DNA from: Hyparrhenia diplandra
Taxonomy: Eukaryota; Streptophyta; Magnoliopsida; Poales; Poaceae
Reading direction: 5' to 3'
DNA length: 64,000 bases
Assembly (NCBI GenBank): GCA_015847255.1
Contig: JADLZK010001339.1
Coordinates: forward strand, 310,001-374,000
Below, in pieces: positions 12,588 through 24,000 of this stretch. The stretch's first letter is position 1; each line of letters starts with the position of its first letter. The translations under genes were made by a program, and so were the position numbers. Under the pieces are notes generated by a model, which worked only from the letters and a program-made list of their open reading frames with translations, was not told the origin of the DNA and searched no databases.

Positions 12588-15500
12588 AGCTTTTCGGCGC
12601 CGTTCTTAGGGAACGATTGCTATTATCTTGAACCTAGTTTGTCCTCGTATGTATCTTTAAAAAAAAATTAAAATAGTTATTTGTTTTCCTTTTCCAAAAT
12701 GAAGCCTACTCCAAATTCAAAATCTTTTTTGCTTCAAAGGGAGAGTTCACGGGGCCACATTCTATTTAAAAAAATTCAAATTCTTCATCAGGCCATGAAC
12801 TCCACCCTAATTTGTAAAAAAAAGACTTTGGTTCGGGCACACTTTTTTTCTCGGGTGACTATTTTTTGAAAACCTATTTAACCACCTCTGAGATTTCGAG
12901 GAATTATGTGCATGCCCAAGCATTCACGGCATGACACGAAAAATTCTCATGTGGAAGTTGTTTCGCTCTCCCTCATAGGGTAAGCAAAACAATAGTACAC
13001 TATTGTCATAGGAAGTTTGAAAGGGGATTGTGAAGAACTCAAAGACAATTTTTGTCTATCATTCTTCCCCATCAACTCCCTACCAAGGACAATCCTCGAT
13101 TTCGAGTAGGATGAGAAGGAGTCCATAGGTGCAGCTTTGGGCGGGTTCTAGCGTTAATTCTTGTCGGCCGTGATTTGTCATTACCCGATAATGTGCTTTT
13201 GCAACTCTTTTGTTCGGGTCTTGACATAAGCGCTGCCCTATGCCTTGACATGACCGTCGGAGGGTCGTTTGCCGTAAACCTACAGCGGAATAGAGGAAAA
13301 ACCTTCATCACATCCTAGAGAAGTGCGCTTCTCCGTTGTAGAAACCTATCCCCTCCACAAACAAGGGCATGTCAAGCTTTGAGGAGCCCTCATCGGTCGA
13401 ACCATTCCCCATACCATCTTTAGAACCATTTGTTGAGCCCTCTCGAACCACGAACACCGAGAAGGAAGGAATGCTTCGCCCTTGGGAGATTCGCTTTTGA
13501 ATTCAAGGATGATGGCGAAACCTTGGACTTTCATGAAGTCGAGGTGCGCTTAGACTTTCGTATCTACCTCATCCTTGACTTGATCCTCTCATAGGCTACC
13601 CTCTCAAAAAGCTTTTTCACGAAAAACATATGGAGGGGAGCCATAATGAAAGTTGGGAAAGATTGCTTCCGCTCCTCGCCTAGAAAAAATCAAAAGCGAA
13701 GCATCTTCCCAACAAAACACGTTCGAGGAGGCGACGTTCATAATTCCTTGCGCTTCACCCAAGTTGCTTTTGTATCTTAGTGAAACAAATTACTTGTTGC
13801 CGTCACTTTCGAACACAAGTCATGTCCCTCGGCAAACAAAACGTTGTTCTTGACAATGGTCGAGATTCAATGTTCGTCCTTCACTCATGTGCCATGGACA
13901 TGCACGCGAAGCAACAACTCTTGAGACCAAGCAAGAACCACGCTATTGAGCGTGTTAAGTTTTCATTCGAAACTTCTCATAATACATGCTCACCTTTGGG
14001 TTCTCGAGTTTGTTTTGCTTCTAGCTGAGTGCTTCTCTTTTGAGATCACAACCACCTCTTAGTTCTCATTATAAAACTTTTCAAGAGAATGGTTGCAAGT
14101 CTCGTAGTAGCACGATGGCGCTAATCTTGCGGCTTGAGCGTAATGCTAAAAACTCTTAGAGGTGGCTGGGAACTTCACCACTGTTAGCTGCAAGATGTTT
14201 TCCAGCGGTCAAGCTTACGACCATAAACAAAAGCCAAAGCGGGGAGATAAGCGGATTGTCAAAAAAAAAGGAAGCCTTTCTCTTATTAATAAAAGCAAGA
14301 ACATGTTATCGAGGCTAGTATGCACCTTGGGTACTCTTGTCGCTAACCATTTCAGGTGGAGATCGATTAAGAAGATCAAAAGAGGCACGCGATGCTTGAA
14401 AACATGAAGGCGACATCAAAAAAAAAAACTTTGATGCTCATGGGTGATGGAACATGCTCAAGAGGAGACCGGACCTTGCGGACTTGACTTTTACGCAAAA
14501 GTCTAAGTGTGGGAAGATGGTGACAATCCCAAGTTCCATCCACCAAGGGATCTTACAACAAAAAAATGATGGAGAATAAAAAGGCGATGTCAGCCCTGCC
14601 TTGCTGAAAAAAAAAAAAAGAGAGAAAAGGATAAAAAAAAAAAATAAAAAAAGAGTGTTATCGAGAAAGAAAAAAAAAACACATATATATAGAAAAAAAA
14701 AATATAATAAAGAAGAGAGGGCGAGTTGGCCCGCATGGTCAAGATACATACCAAAGTCTTTGCTGACTCCACCCATCATTGCTTCAACAAGCAAGAAGGG
14801 TTTGTCTCTCATCCTTTCTTTGCTACCATCAAGACCCATGGCCCATGCACCGCGTGTGTGTGTGTGTGGCCTAACCTTGAGGTGCACACAGGCGGAGCCA
14901 TCATGCAAAGCGCGGCAAGAACTCGATGCTTCATCCATAGATCTTTGTCGGTAAGTATATCCGGGTATGCAAGGGAAATAAATGTTCACCAACACTCTTC
15001 ACTCATTTTTTGTCTCCATAGAATCAAAACTTAATTCTTCTCATGTTTATGTCATATGCTCTAGTTTGGGTGTTTTCACATGCGTGCGCATGAGTTACAT
15101 CAATAGATCTTTTTAAATTGAGCATGGTGCTTAGGTTAAAAAGATCTCCTTTAATCAAAATTTGACATGGTGTTGGATCTTGATTAATGAACTTAAGCTT
15201 TGTTGTCATGATCTATGAGAGTATCTTATGTTGGAGATAGATCAAGGCTATGCTTTTTACTTGTTTCTTTTTGTTAACCTTGCTTGAGTGATGTTGTGGT
15301 GAACAAATAAAAATAAAATAAAATAAAATAAATAATCTCAATAAAGGCTCTACGATGTTCATGCAGATAGAGCCATGTACTTTTCTTCTTTTGTTTTGTC
15401 TTGTTCTTTTTGAATAAAACTAGGTACAAGACCAAGTGTGGGGAGATCTCTCAAACACAATGAACAAACTTCGAGATCTCCCCAACACAATGCGCAAACA

Positions 15501-16874
15501 GAGCCATTCTTGATAGAGAAGGATGAGACAACGACTACGATTAACTCCTTCCTCTACAAGCGGTGGTTTGTGCAAAACTCTAAACTCTCACTTCTCACAA
15601 AAGTTTTGAAGTTTAAATTTGAACATATCAAAAAGACAAAGCTTTTGAGGCCCCATCTCCATGCTATTCTTTGATAAAACATGCATACTCTTTATTCCTT
15701 GCTAATATTCCTATAACTTGTGAGCTATCTATCATAGGGACCCCATGTTATCTAGGTAAATGGAATATGTGATATATTTTGGATGATTTGAACCTTGCTC
15801 TTTTATATGAACTTGGGATTTGTTTTCAAAATTCAAAATTCAAATAGCGTGCTCCTCAATGATATGCAAATTCCTACGAGCCATATCAAGTTTATCAAGT
15901 GCAAAAACCTTCCACATGTATATGCTACTTATCTTTGCATTGAGCTTGTGTCAAGTCTTGTTGACCCTTGTTGAGATCGTTGTCATGCCCCAAGATCAAG
16001 ATCACGTACACTCCACATATACCAGCTATTCCTACATTTGGGAATACGCTAAAACATGCTTCAAGTCCACCATACAAAAGCTCTGCTCCTACTTTGGGAG
16101 TAGACAAAAAAAGAGATATCTTAGAAATAAAATACTCCATGCTCTGCACGGTGATCTCTCTCTATATATTTGTGGTTTAAGAGACATGGCTATGAAAAAA
16201 ATAGGGACACATGAAGGTCCCATGAAAAAAAAAAGTTGGACACATGAAGGTCCAAGACTTTTATGAAAAAAAAAGAAAAATATGATGAGCACATGAAGGC
16301 TCATGCAAAAAGATAGCCATGTTCTCAAGAATAAAGTTTATCATAAGAGAGATCACACATATCAAGGAGTATAGTATAGGTTCCACTTTTAATATCCACA
16401 CACACATGCACTTCTTGATCTAGGGGTATGCAATCCTTCTCCTCGGATCCAAGATTTGGCCGAGCAACATATGCGAGTAAGTATGCCTTCATCTCTTTCC
16501 CTACCCAAAGATCCACATAAGCTTTGTAGAAGCGAGGGGAAAGAAAAAAAGGCAAAAGCGTGATATGCCTCGGTGAGGAACCAAACACAAACTTGAGTGA
16601 TCTGCGAGTGAATCATTCGAGGAGCTATGCTATATTTACATTTTCAAAATCAAATGAAAACCCAAGTTCTGCACTTATTTGAAGCAAGGGGATTTGAATC
16701 TATGTTGTTCCATAAGTCAATTACCCAAGATTAACGTGGTAGACACACCAAAAAGTTCACAAGTGCAGGTGAAGCTTGGAATAACTTGTATGCAGGTTAC
16801 ATATCAAGGAGATGACCCATCTTAGTCCTCAACCCTTACTCGAGGGCGAGCAAAGGACTAAGTGTGGGAGAGTT
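12588..16874 (+). other. Element C internal region, no coding sequence
   Basis: The interior begins with the primer-binding leader (AGCTTTTCGGCGCCGTT). Nothing resembling gag or pol is visible in six frames; the longest frames (148-185 codons) overlap low-complexity A/T tracts. Noticeable parts are an A-rich tract at 14605-14710, an AAAAT run at 15305-15340, repeated ACATGAAGG units with A-tracts at 16205-16300, and polypurine-like motifs at about 14506, 15433 and 16858 (AAGTGTGGG). The last sits where the functional tract should be, next to the 3' LTR. Confidence 0.72.
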
Positions 16875-18648
16875 TGTTGACGGTCGTTATCTACCTATTT
16901 TATACCGTCAACACCTGCATAAAAACATTCACTTTTGGCTATCAAACTTAGTGGTAGGGTTTAAATCTAACAAGTTCCACAAGTTTTGGTATTTCTAAGT
17001 GCAATGCAAGAATTCTCCATTTATCATAAAAAAAAAGTATCTTATATGACAAAGCGGAGTACACCATCACGGAGAGCTCATCGCTGATCAAAATAGATAT
17101 ATTACTTGATATATTTGGACTCGGATGGAAAAGATATGAGATAAATAAAATCACATGAAATCAAGTTCCGTCCACATGAATAGTACCATGCAAGCGAATC
17201 CAAAACCGACACGTGGCGTGGCAACATGCGTCTGCGGCGTCTTTGGAAACAACAACAAGCCCGACACGCAGGGCCCATTTTGCCGCCTTTGCCCGCCCGG
17301 CAAAGAATAGCGGGCCCCGGCGGGCTGGCGCCCGGGGCTGCCCCCCTGGGCGCGGGCGGCCGACTCCGCCAACCCGGTAGCGGCCGCGTGGCGGCCTGTT
17401 CCCCAAGCGGGACGCGGGCGCGCGCACCGGCTGCCCACTCCGTTTTCTTTGGCGGGCCGGGCTGGCGGCGAACAACGACGCGGAACGAGCGCCTTGTATC
17501 GGCGGCTTCTTGCTTCCGCGGCACAGGTAGCCGCGTGTCGCGCCCCGGGTGGGCTGGCTGTGAGGCGGTGGGCGGTTCTCGCGCCCACGTGCGGTCCACC
17601 CGCGGTTCGGGCGGTTCGGCGGTCTGCTGGCACAGGATCCCGATTTTATCTCCGGTAAATGCAAATCGGTGCGAGATCCCGCCCGGTTCACCTCCGGTTC
17701 CGCGGCCTTGGGGCCGGTTCTTGGCGGTTCTTGCTACGGCGGTTGTGGAATTAATGTACCGGCGTTGGGGGCGATGGGGGACGCACTGGACATCTGTAGG
17801 CCCTTCAATGCATTAGAAAAATTAGCAAACACGCCCCGTCCACCTCTCCTATAAATAGAGGGCCTCTCCTACCTCATTCTACACAACATTTCCAAGGAAG
17901 ATCTCTCCCTCTACTCTTCCCTCTACTCCCTCCTTCACTCCAATGGGTTTAGGCCCTCATTAGTAGTAGAGATCGGCGGAGGAGAGATGTGAGGGGGCTG
18001 GGGGCGGGGAAGTGCGGACTTGTCGGCGACTCCCGGACTTGTACCTCGGTGGATTCGTGCTTAGCTCCTTCACGGGATCTTGGCTATGTAAGTCTCCATG
18101 GTTCCGATAATCTTTATTGTCTTTTGTTTATCCATGATTTATCTACTCGTTTACGGGATTGATAGCTAGTCATCTTTGGTGGTGCTCTAGTAGAAGGACC
18201 CCGGGGGCGGGTAAGCCTTGATATCACACTAGAGTAGCAATCAACAGTGCAAACGTGGTGTTTGGACTAGAGGTTGCCTATCTTTTTTGTGGCGCATCCC
18301 ACGGTTGAGGGGTAGGCGGGCGGGTTGTGACGACCTTGTCCGTCCCTTGTAATCCCCCACGTTCGGGTGTGGCGCAAAGGTGCAATTGCCGGACACGTCG
18401 CTTTGGCGTGGGCGGTGCCCGAAATGAACAAGTAGCTCGAGACTGGATAACCATAGACTCTAAAGGTGTAGGGATCTTACGGATAATCCTCCCCATCTTT
18501 GGCCTTGTGTGTCCTTGGGCGAAATAGTTTGGAGAGAGTACCTCCGTTCCACGTGGAAAATACGATACCCCGAATATTTCGGGTGAAAGCTACAACGACA
18601 ATTACATACGCTTGCGGATTCTTCTACGACGTTAAGAAACGCGTCAAC
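16875..18648 (+). repeat. Element C 3' LTR
   Basis: Begins TGTTGACGGTCGTTATC like the 5' LTR and contains the same hairpin, GC-rich block (17180-17760), TATAAATA (17850-17857) and closing CGTCAAC. It differs from the 5' LTR by small changes concentrated in GC-rich parts. The last base of the expected CA terminus is changed. Confidence 0.86.
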
Positions 18649-18650
18649 GA

Positions 18651-18940
18651 TTGGGCTGTGTCGGGCTTGAAAAGTTGTAGGGCGGCGTTGGCTCGGCCCG
18701 GTTTTGGCGTTTTGGTCCGTTTTATCCCCGGGCTTGTAATCTTACGAAATGCGCTTTCGAGGGTCGCGCCTTTTGGTCGTATTTCCACCTGTTTTTATTA
18801 TAAATCCTACAAAATACATTTTGGACACTACAAGTGGAAATATGTGAGTAATAAATATATATGAGTATAGAAAGGTATAGTTTCACTCCCTTTATGGTTG
18901 TATGTTGACGGGAAAAACATGTCGTTAGTGACCGTCAACA
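18651..18940 (-). repeat. Element B 5' LTR, right piece
   Basis: Continues the LTR interrupted at 10832: TGTCGGGCTTGAAAAG at about 18659 matches 5898 onwards in the 3' LTR. It ends in ACCGTCAACA at 18940, again with the terminal hairpin (18903-18940). The TSD GGCTC follows at 18941-18945. Confidence 0.87.
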
Positions 18941-18945
18941 GGCTC

Positions 18946-20260
18946 CTGCTGTCTTCTTGGAAGTACTCTTCAGAGTTGTTGAGCTCCTGGTCTTCTTTGT
19001 ATCTTGTCTTATTTGGAGTTTTTGTTGTAGCCCCCGTGCATCGAGTCTTCTTTGTATCTTGTAGGGAGTTGTTTCCCATGTAACTTGTAATCTTCGAGAT
19101 GTTGAATAAAGATGCCTGTCCCTTATCCATCTTGCGATTGTTGCTTCTTGTATGATTCTGGTGCGCCTTCGTGCAGACTTGTTGCAGTTTGTTCTCTGCT
19201 TGTTCTTGAAGTAGTCATCCAGATTGTTTTCTCCGATGACTTGTTGTGATTGCGCCTTTAGAGTTCTTCCTTAGGCTTCCGGCTCTTATCTCCTTCTTGT
19301 AGACTTGTGCCGAGTTGTTTGGAGTCATGCTCTATGACATCAGTGTTGTTTCGTCTGATGATTCAGCTCGCCTTTCTGTAGACTTGGCTGTAGATAGTGT
19401 TGAAGTCTTGCTTCGAGTCGTCAGGGTTGTTTTCCTGACTTGTCAGCTTGTCTTCTTGTAGACCCGCTGGAGGTAGCATAGGATCTTGTCCTTGTGCGTA
19501 TTTGGGTTGTTTCTTCCTTGGCGCGTCGGCTAGCTTTGTTCATAGGTCTTGCCGTAGTAGATTGGAGTCTTGCTCGATTAGCGAGTTCTTTCTTCCTCGG
19601 AAGGAATCAGCTTGCCTTTTTCGTAGACTTGGCTGAGGATAGTTGTAGAGGCCTGCTCCGCTTTGTCAGTGTACTTATCTTCTGACAGATGACTTCTGTC
19701 TTCTTCTTTAGACTTGTCATGATGATTGGAGACTTGCTCTTGAATTCCAGAGTTGTTCTTTCTGGAGTGTCAGCTCGTCTTTTCTGTAGATTAGCTGAAA
19801 GGTGATGGAGTCTTGCTCCTGGTCTTCAGGGTTGTTCTTCTGAAGTTTTAGCTCGTCTTTTACGTAGAACGGTGATGATGGTGGAGTCTTGCTCCTGGTC
19901 TTGAGTTGTCTCTTCGATGATTCAGCTTGTCCCTTTTGTGGACTTACTGATGGTGGTTGGGGCGTCCCCCATTTTGCCAGGGTTGTTTTCCTCTGGCATG
20001 TAACTCGTGTCTTCTCTTGAGACTTGTCACTATTGTTCGGAGGGTTTCTCAGGCCGTTAGGTTCCTCCTTTTAGGCCCTCTAGCGTTGTCTTTTCTTAGA
20101 CGTGCTAGTGTGATTTGGTGGAGTCGTGCTCGAAAGAGTTGTTCTAACTTCGGGGTTGCCGCTTCTGGGCTAGGGCTCTCCCATCTTTGTCCAGTGGACT
20201 ATTCACATGACGTCCCTTGTAGGGTTCTCAGTCCGGGCCCATTTAAGTGCACTACGGACT
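18946..20260 (-). repeat. E1 3' region with ~80-bp tandem repeats
   Basis: No protein-coding signal. From about 19380 the sequence is a series of degenerate units of roughly 80 bp, each with a GTAGACTTG-like block, GGAGTCTTGCTCC and a GAGTTGTTCTT block (for example near 19567, 19730, 19810 and 19886). Equivalent arrays are in E2, E3 and E4. Tat-lineage elements are known for hypervariable, repeat-rich 3' regions that can seed satellites, and this fits. Confidence 0.65.
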
Positions 20261-20545
20261 GAAGGTCAAGATGGTTGGGTTCCTATTTCATAACACTGCA
20301 ATCCACCTTGCCTGGTTTGGGCTGCTCTGCTTTCTGAGAGACTTATGTGAGACGATGGGTTTCTATTTCACAACACTACACCGTTCACGCCCGATTCGAA
20401 AGGCCGTCCGCCGTCATTGGACATAGTGGCACTTTCTGGACCCTCGATGGCCTCTGCGACCTAGACGGGCCGATCCCAACGTCCTCTTTTCCCAAGAGTC
20501 GAAGTTCACAATCTTCCGCTAGGATTTAAGGTGTGGACGCTATTC
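20261..20545. other. Conserved non-coding block downstream of E1 integrase
   Basis: About 290 bp recurs almost unchanged in E2 (34405-34730), E3 (37424-37750) and E4 (58858-59180), although the neighbouring repeats vary. It contains two related sub-units: TTCCTATTTCATAACAC and TTTCTATTTCACAACAC, about 80 bases apart. A plus-strand frame of 60 codons is open in several copies but has no in-frame ATG, so I do not call it a gene. Confidence 0.5.
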
Positions 20546-21900
20546 CAGAGCTAGGACGTCGCATGGTTCCACCCTTGGAATTTGACCTCCGTTCTGGTGG
20601 TCAGGGTTGCCTTCTTTTGGTCGACTTCTTTTCGTGAAGCGCCAATTCAGGCTGTTTGTTCTTCTCCCTTGGGAGGCATGCGGCTTTACTCTTTTGCGAC
20701 TTATTTTGGTTGAAGTCACTTGGTAGCCGCGTATTTGGTGACCTTTCCTTTGTTGGTTGGTCGAGTTCTTCTCGGGCTTGGTCTTCTTCTTCTTGGGGTG
20801 TCGAGAGAGTTGTTTTTGCGTTCTCGCCGCTTCTCTGTCGCCTTGAGTTCCCTCGATTACGGATAGAACTTTTCGAGTTGGCTTATGTGCCGGGGAGTTT
20901 CTGATTTCTTCTTCTTGCATGGTCATTAGTTCGTAGGTTCCTGGTCCCAGTACTCTTTTGACGATGTATGGTCCTTCCCATGGGCTAAGCAATTTGTGCT
21001 TGCCTTCCGTCTTTTGATTTCTCTTGAGTACTTGATCTCACGGGTTGAGGTTTCTTGGGACGTGTGCTCTTGTCATAATGCCTTCTTAGTCCTTGCGGAT
21101 ATCTTGCGTTCGGAGGATTGCATTTGATCGACTTCTTACGCGGTCGATTTCTAGTCTTCTTGTGTCTGTTCTCCTTCTCCTTCAAATTGCTCGATCCTTG
21201 GGACAGCTCCATATGAGGTCTGCCGGTAGAACGGCTTCTGATCCATATGTTAGGAAGAAGGGTGAGTAGCCTGTTGCTCTGCTGATTTGAGTTCTTAGGC
21301 CCCAGACGACTTTTGGAAGTTCTTCAATCCATTTTGCACCGTAGTCTTTGAGTTCTTCATATAGTCTTGGCTTTAGTCCGGCAAGGATGAGTCCGTTTGC
21401 TCTTTCGACTTGTCCGTTAGCCTGAGGATGTGCCACAGAAGCGTAGTCTATCCGTATGCCACAATCTTGTGCCCAATCTTCAAATTCTGCTGCTGTGAAT
21501 GGTGATCCGAGGTCAGTGATGATCCTGTTGGGCATCCCGAATCTGTGCATGATCTCTTGGATGAACTCGACTGCCTTGGTGGAGCTGAAGGTGACCAATG
21601 GCTTGTATTCTATCCATTTGGTGAATTTGTCGATGGCGACGTAGATATACTCATATCCTCCTTTGGCTCTTTTGAGTGGTCCGACTTGATCCAGTCCCCA
21701 GCACGAAAAAGGCCATGATGGTGGTATGCAGATTAAGTTGTGAGCTGTCACATGCGCTTGTCTTGCAAACATCTGGCATCCTTTGCATCTTCTGACGAGT
21801 TCTTCTGCATCTTTGAGGGCTGTTGGCCGGTAGTATCCGGTTCTGAATGCTTTTCCCACGAGGGTTCTTGACGCTGCGTGGTTTCCACAAAGATCCGAGT
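20546..21900 (-). pseudogene. E1 integrase
   Basis: Reading leftwards, the Cys pair of the zinc-binding domain (CKGCQMF) comes first, then the catalytic core in one open frame (21182-21859): LDQVGPLK with the first Asp, IITDLGSPFTA with the second Asp, and HPQANGQVERANG with the third acidic residue. The C-terminal module LSPWEGPYIVKRVLGPGTYEL is in another frame at about 20880-20992, and a basic linker lies in a third frame (20985-21212). Two to three frame changes break the gene. Integrase would insert element cDNA into host DNA. Confidence 0.85.
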
Positions 21901-21929
21901 GGATTTCTTGTAGGATGTCCTTTCCTTCT

Positions 21930-23000
21930 TCAGAGCTTATGCATTTGAGTAGTACTCCTGATGATGATGCTGCTCTTTTGTAGAGCTTGTCTCCGATGAG
22001 ACACGTAGTTCTTGCTTCTTCTCAAGATCCTTGTTGCTTCGGCTTTTGTCATCGGGTATCGTCTTGTTCTTGATGAAGTTAATGATGTCTTCGATCCCGG
22101 GAGTTGTTCCGCGGCCGGAGAGATTATCATCACGCCGTTTAGGGGTGATTGCTCCATCTTTGTCTTCTTCGGGTTCCCTTTGATGGATGGTTTCAAGAGT
22201 TCTTCAATGAATACTCCTGGTGGGACTTGTGCTCTGTCAGATCCGAGTTTGGCTAGCACGTCTGCTGCCACGTTCGCATCTCTGAGCACATGCAGGATTT
22301 CTAGGCCTTGGAAGTTCTTTTCCAGCTTGCGTACTTCTGCGCAATAGAGGCCCATGTTGTCCTTTGTGCAGTCCCAGTCCTTGTTGACTTGATTGATGAC
22401 AACAGCAGAGTCGCTGTATACTTGTAGTCTCTTGATTCCCAGAGTTCTTACTATCTTGAGGCCGTGGATGAGTGCTTCATATTCAGCCTCGTTGTTTGTA
22501 GCTTGCCACATGATTTGCAGCACGTACTTGAGTTGTCTTCCTTCTGGAGATATCAATAAAATCCCGGCTCCTGCTCCCCCTAGCTTCAACGATCCATCGA
22601 AGTACATGTTCCAATGCTTCTTGGTGTCATCGGATATGGGTTGTTGGAGCTCGTCCCATTCTCGCTATGAAGTCCGGAAGTGCACGGGATTTGATTGCCC
22701 TTCTTGGGGTGAACTCTAGATTCAATGCTCCGAGTTCTACCGCCCATTTTGATATGCGGCCTGTTGAATCTCTGTTCCTCAGGATATCGCCTAGTGGTGA
22801 GTCAGTCACCACTGTGATCTTGTGGTTTGTCGTAGTAGTGTCGTAAGTTCCTTGATGTGATCAGTATGGAATAGAGTAGTTTTTGTACGTGAGGGTATCG
22901 AGCCTTGGACTCGGATAGAACCTCGCTCACATAGTAAACTGGCCTCTGAAATTTGTTGAGTTGTCCGGGCTCTTCTCTCTCCACGATGATTGCTGAACTG
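21930..23000 (-). pseudogene. E1 RNase H and linker to integrase
   Basis: An open frame at 21930-22607 starts with MYFDGSLKLGGAGAGI (first catalytic Asp), continues with NNEAEYEALIHGL (Glu), VYSDSAVV (Asp) and ANVAADVLAKLGS (last Asp), so all four acidic residues of RNase H are present. The tail linking to integrase follows. The RT-RNase H connection (YVSEVLSESKARYPHVQKL) is upstream in another frame (22802-23005). The enzyme removes RNA from the RNA-DNA hybrid during reverse transcription. Confidence 0.85.
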
Positions 23001-24000
23001 ACCACTGTATTTGTTCTTTGCTATGTAGAGCAGGAGTTCTTCTTGATCCTTTGGAGGTGTTAAGATTGGAGTTGTTGTAAGGTATTGTTTGAGTTCTTCA
23101 AACGCCTTATCTGCATCATCCGTCCATTTGAATTCTCCTTTGGTCTTGATGAGTTTGAAGAAGGGTAGCCCTTTCTCTCCAAGTTTGGATATGAATCTGT
23201 TGAGTCTTTGCCATGCATCTGTGAGCTTCGAACGTCCTTGACGCTTCGGGGTTGTGTCAACTCGGTGATTGCTTTGATTTGCTTGGTGCTGGCTTCAATG
23301 CCTCTGTTCTTTGACCAAGAAACCCGATGAGAGCTGTCCCGATGGTACTCCAAAGACGCATTTGGTTGGATTGAGCCGATTTCCACTTGTTGTGGTTCTT
23401 GAAAGTCTCTTCCAGATCTTGAATCAGAGTTTCTGGTTCTCTTGTTTTCACCACTACGTCGTCTATGTATGCTTCGGCATTTTTGCCAATCTACTCTCCT
23501 AAACAAGTCTGTATCGCTCTTTGATACGTTGCTCGGCGTTTTTCAATCCGAAGGACATTGTTTTGTAGCAAGAGGCACCGAAGGGGGTGATAAAAGAGGT
23601 TTTGCTCGATCTTCTTTCTTCGCGATCCGGTGGTATCCCGAAAGTAACAATCCAAGAATGATAATAGAGCTGATCCCCTTTGTGGAGTCAACTATCCTGG
23701 TCGATCCTTGGTAGCCCGAAGGGATCTTTTTGGGCGTGTTTGTTCAGTGCGTGTAGTCCACACACATTTGCCAATCTGAGGTATTCTTCTTACGGACCCG
23801 AGCTGGGTTGGCTAGCGGTCGGGGATGTAGGATTTTTTCGATGAATCCTGCTGTGAGTAGTTTCGCAATTTCCTTCTTGATGGCTTCCTTCTTTTACGGT
23901 GAGAACCTCCTTAGTCTTTGCTTGATGGGTTTGGATCCCATATTGATGTCGATTCGTGCTCGGCCCGGCTCCCTTGGGACAGGGCATGTCCGCGCGGTTT
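23001..24000 (-). pseudogene. E1 reverse transcriptase, frameshifted
   Basis: The domain is spread over several minus-strand frames. Traces of fingers and palm lie at 23790-24000, and the region around the catalytic motif (E4 has EAYVDDVVVKTR here) is at about 23440-23490, where the frame is shifted. Thumb and connection fragments follow at 23060-23260. Compared with the cleaner E4 copy (61517-62553), differences cluster at CAG/CTG sites and break the frame repeatedly. Confidence 0.75.

Larger units (their letters stand above)
10833..18648 (+). mobile_element. Element C: LTR retrotransposon lacking gag-pol, inserted in B's LTR
   Basis: LTRs at 10833-12587 and 16875-18648 start TGTTGACGGTCG and end CGTCAACA (the right one now reads CGTCAACG). 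It is plus-oriented: a leader AGCTTTTCGGCGCCGTT follows the left LTR, and a purine-rich AAGTGTGGGAGAGTT precedes the right LTR. Comparison with B's intact LTR near 5890 shows the insertion point in TTTGGTGGTGG. The left flank is GGTGG (10828-10832); the right flank (ATTGG) does not match exactly. The 4.3-kb interior has no recognisable gag-pol. B and C share terminal motifs, a TATA context and A-rich interiors, so they look like related non-autonomous families. Confidence 0.85.
4486..18940 (-). mobile_element. Element B: LTR retrotransposon lacking gag-pol, minus orientation
   Basis: The LTRs begin TGTTGACATTTC and end GACCGTCAACA. A perfect 5-bp TSD, GGCTC, flanks the element (4481-4485 and 18941-18945). 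Orientation is minus: a reversed polypurine tract (ACTCCCCCAAGCTT) follows the left LTR at 6179, and the right LTR is preceded by a sequence whose complement reads like a primer-binding leader (CGCGCCGTT). The internal region (6179-9428) encodes no recognisable protein. Such elements must borrow protein from autonomous relatives (large retrotransposon derivative type). Element C interrupts its right LTR. The LTR copies are very similar, so insertion is fairly recent. Confidence 0.88.

Noticed and set aside
4486..18940. Reading elements B and C as one composite element
   Set aside because: They have opposite orientation, distinct LTR sequences and separate polypurine tracts; the GGCTC duplication brackets B alone and C interrupts B's LTR at a point visible in B's other LTR.
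20347..20529. 60-codon plus-strand frame conserved in E1, E3 and E4 (37504-37686, 58939-59121)
   Set aside because: Starts only at GTG with a stop just upstream, no ATG in frame, broken in E2; conservation is explained by recent common ancestry of the copies.
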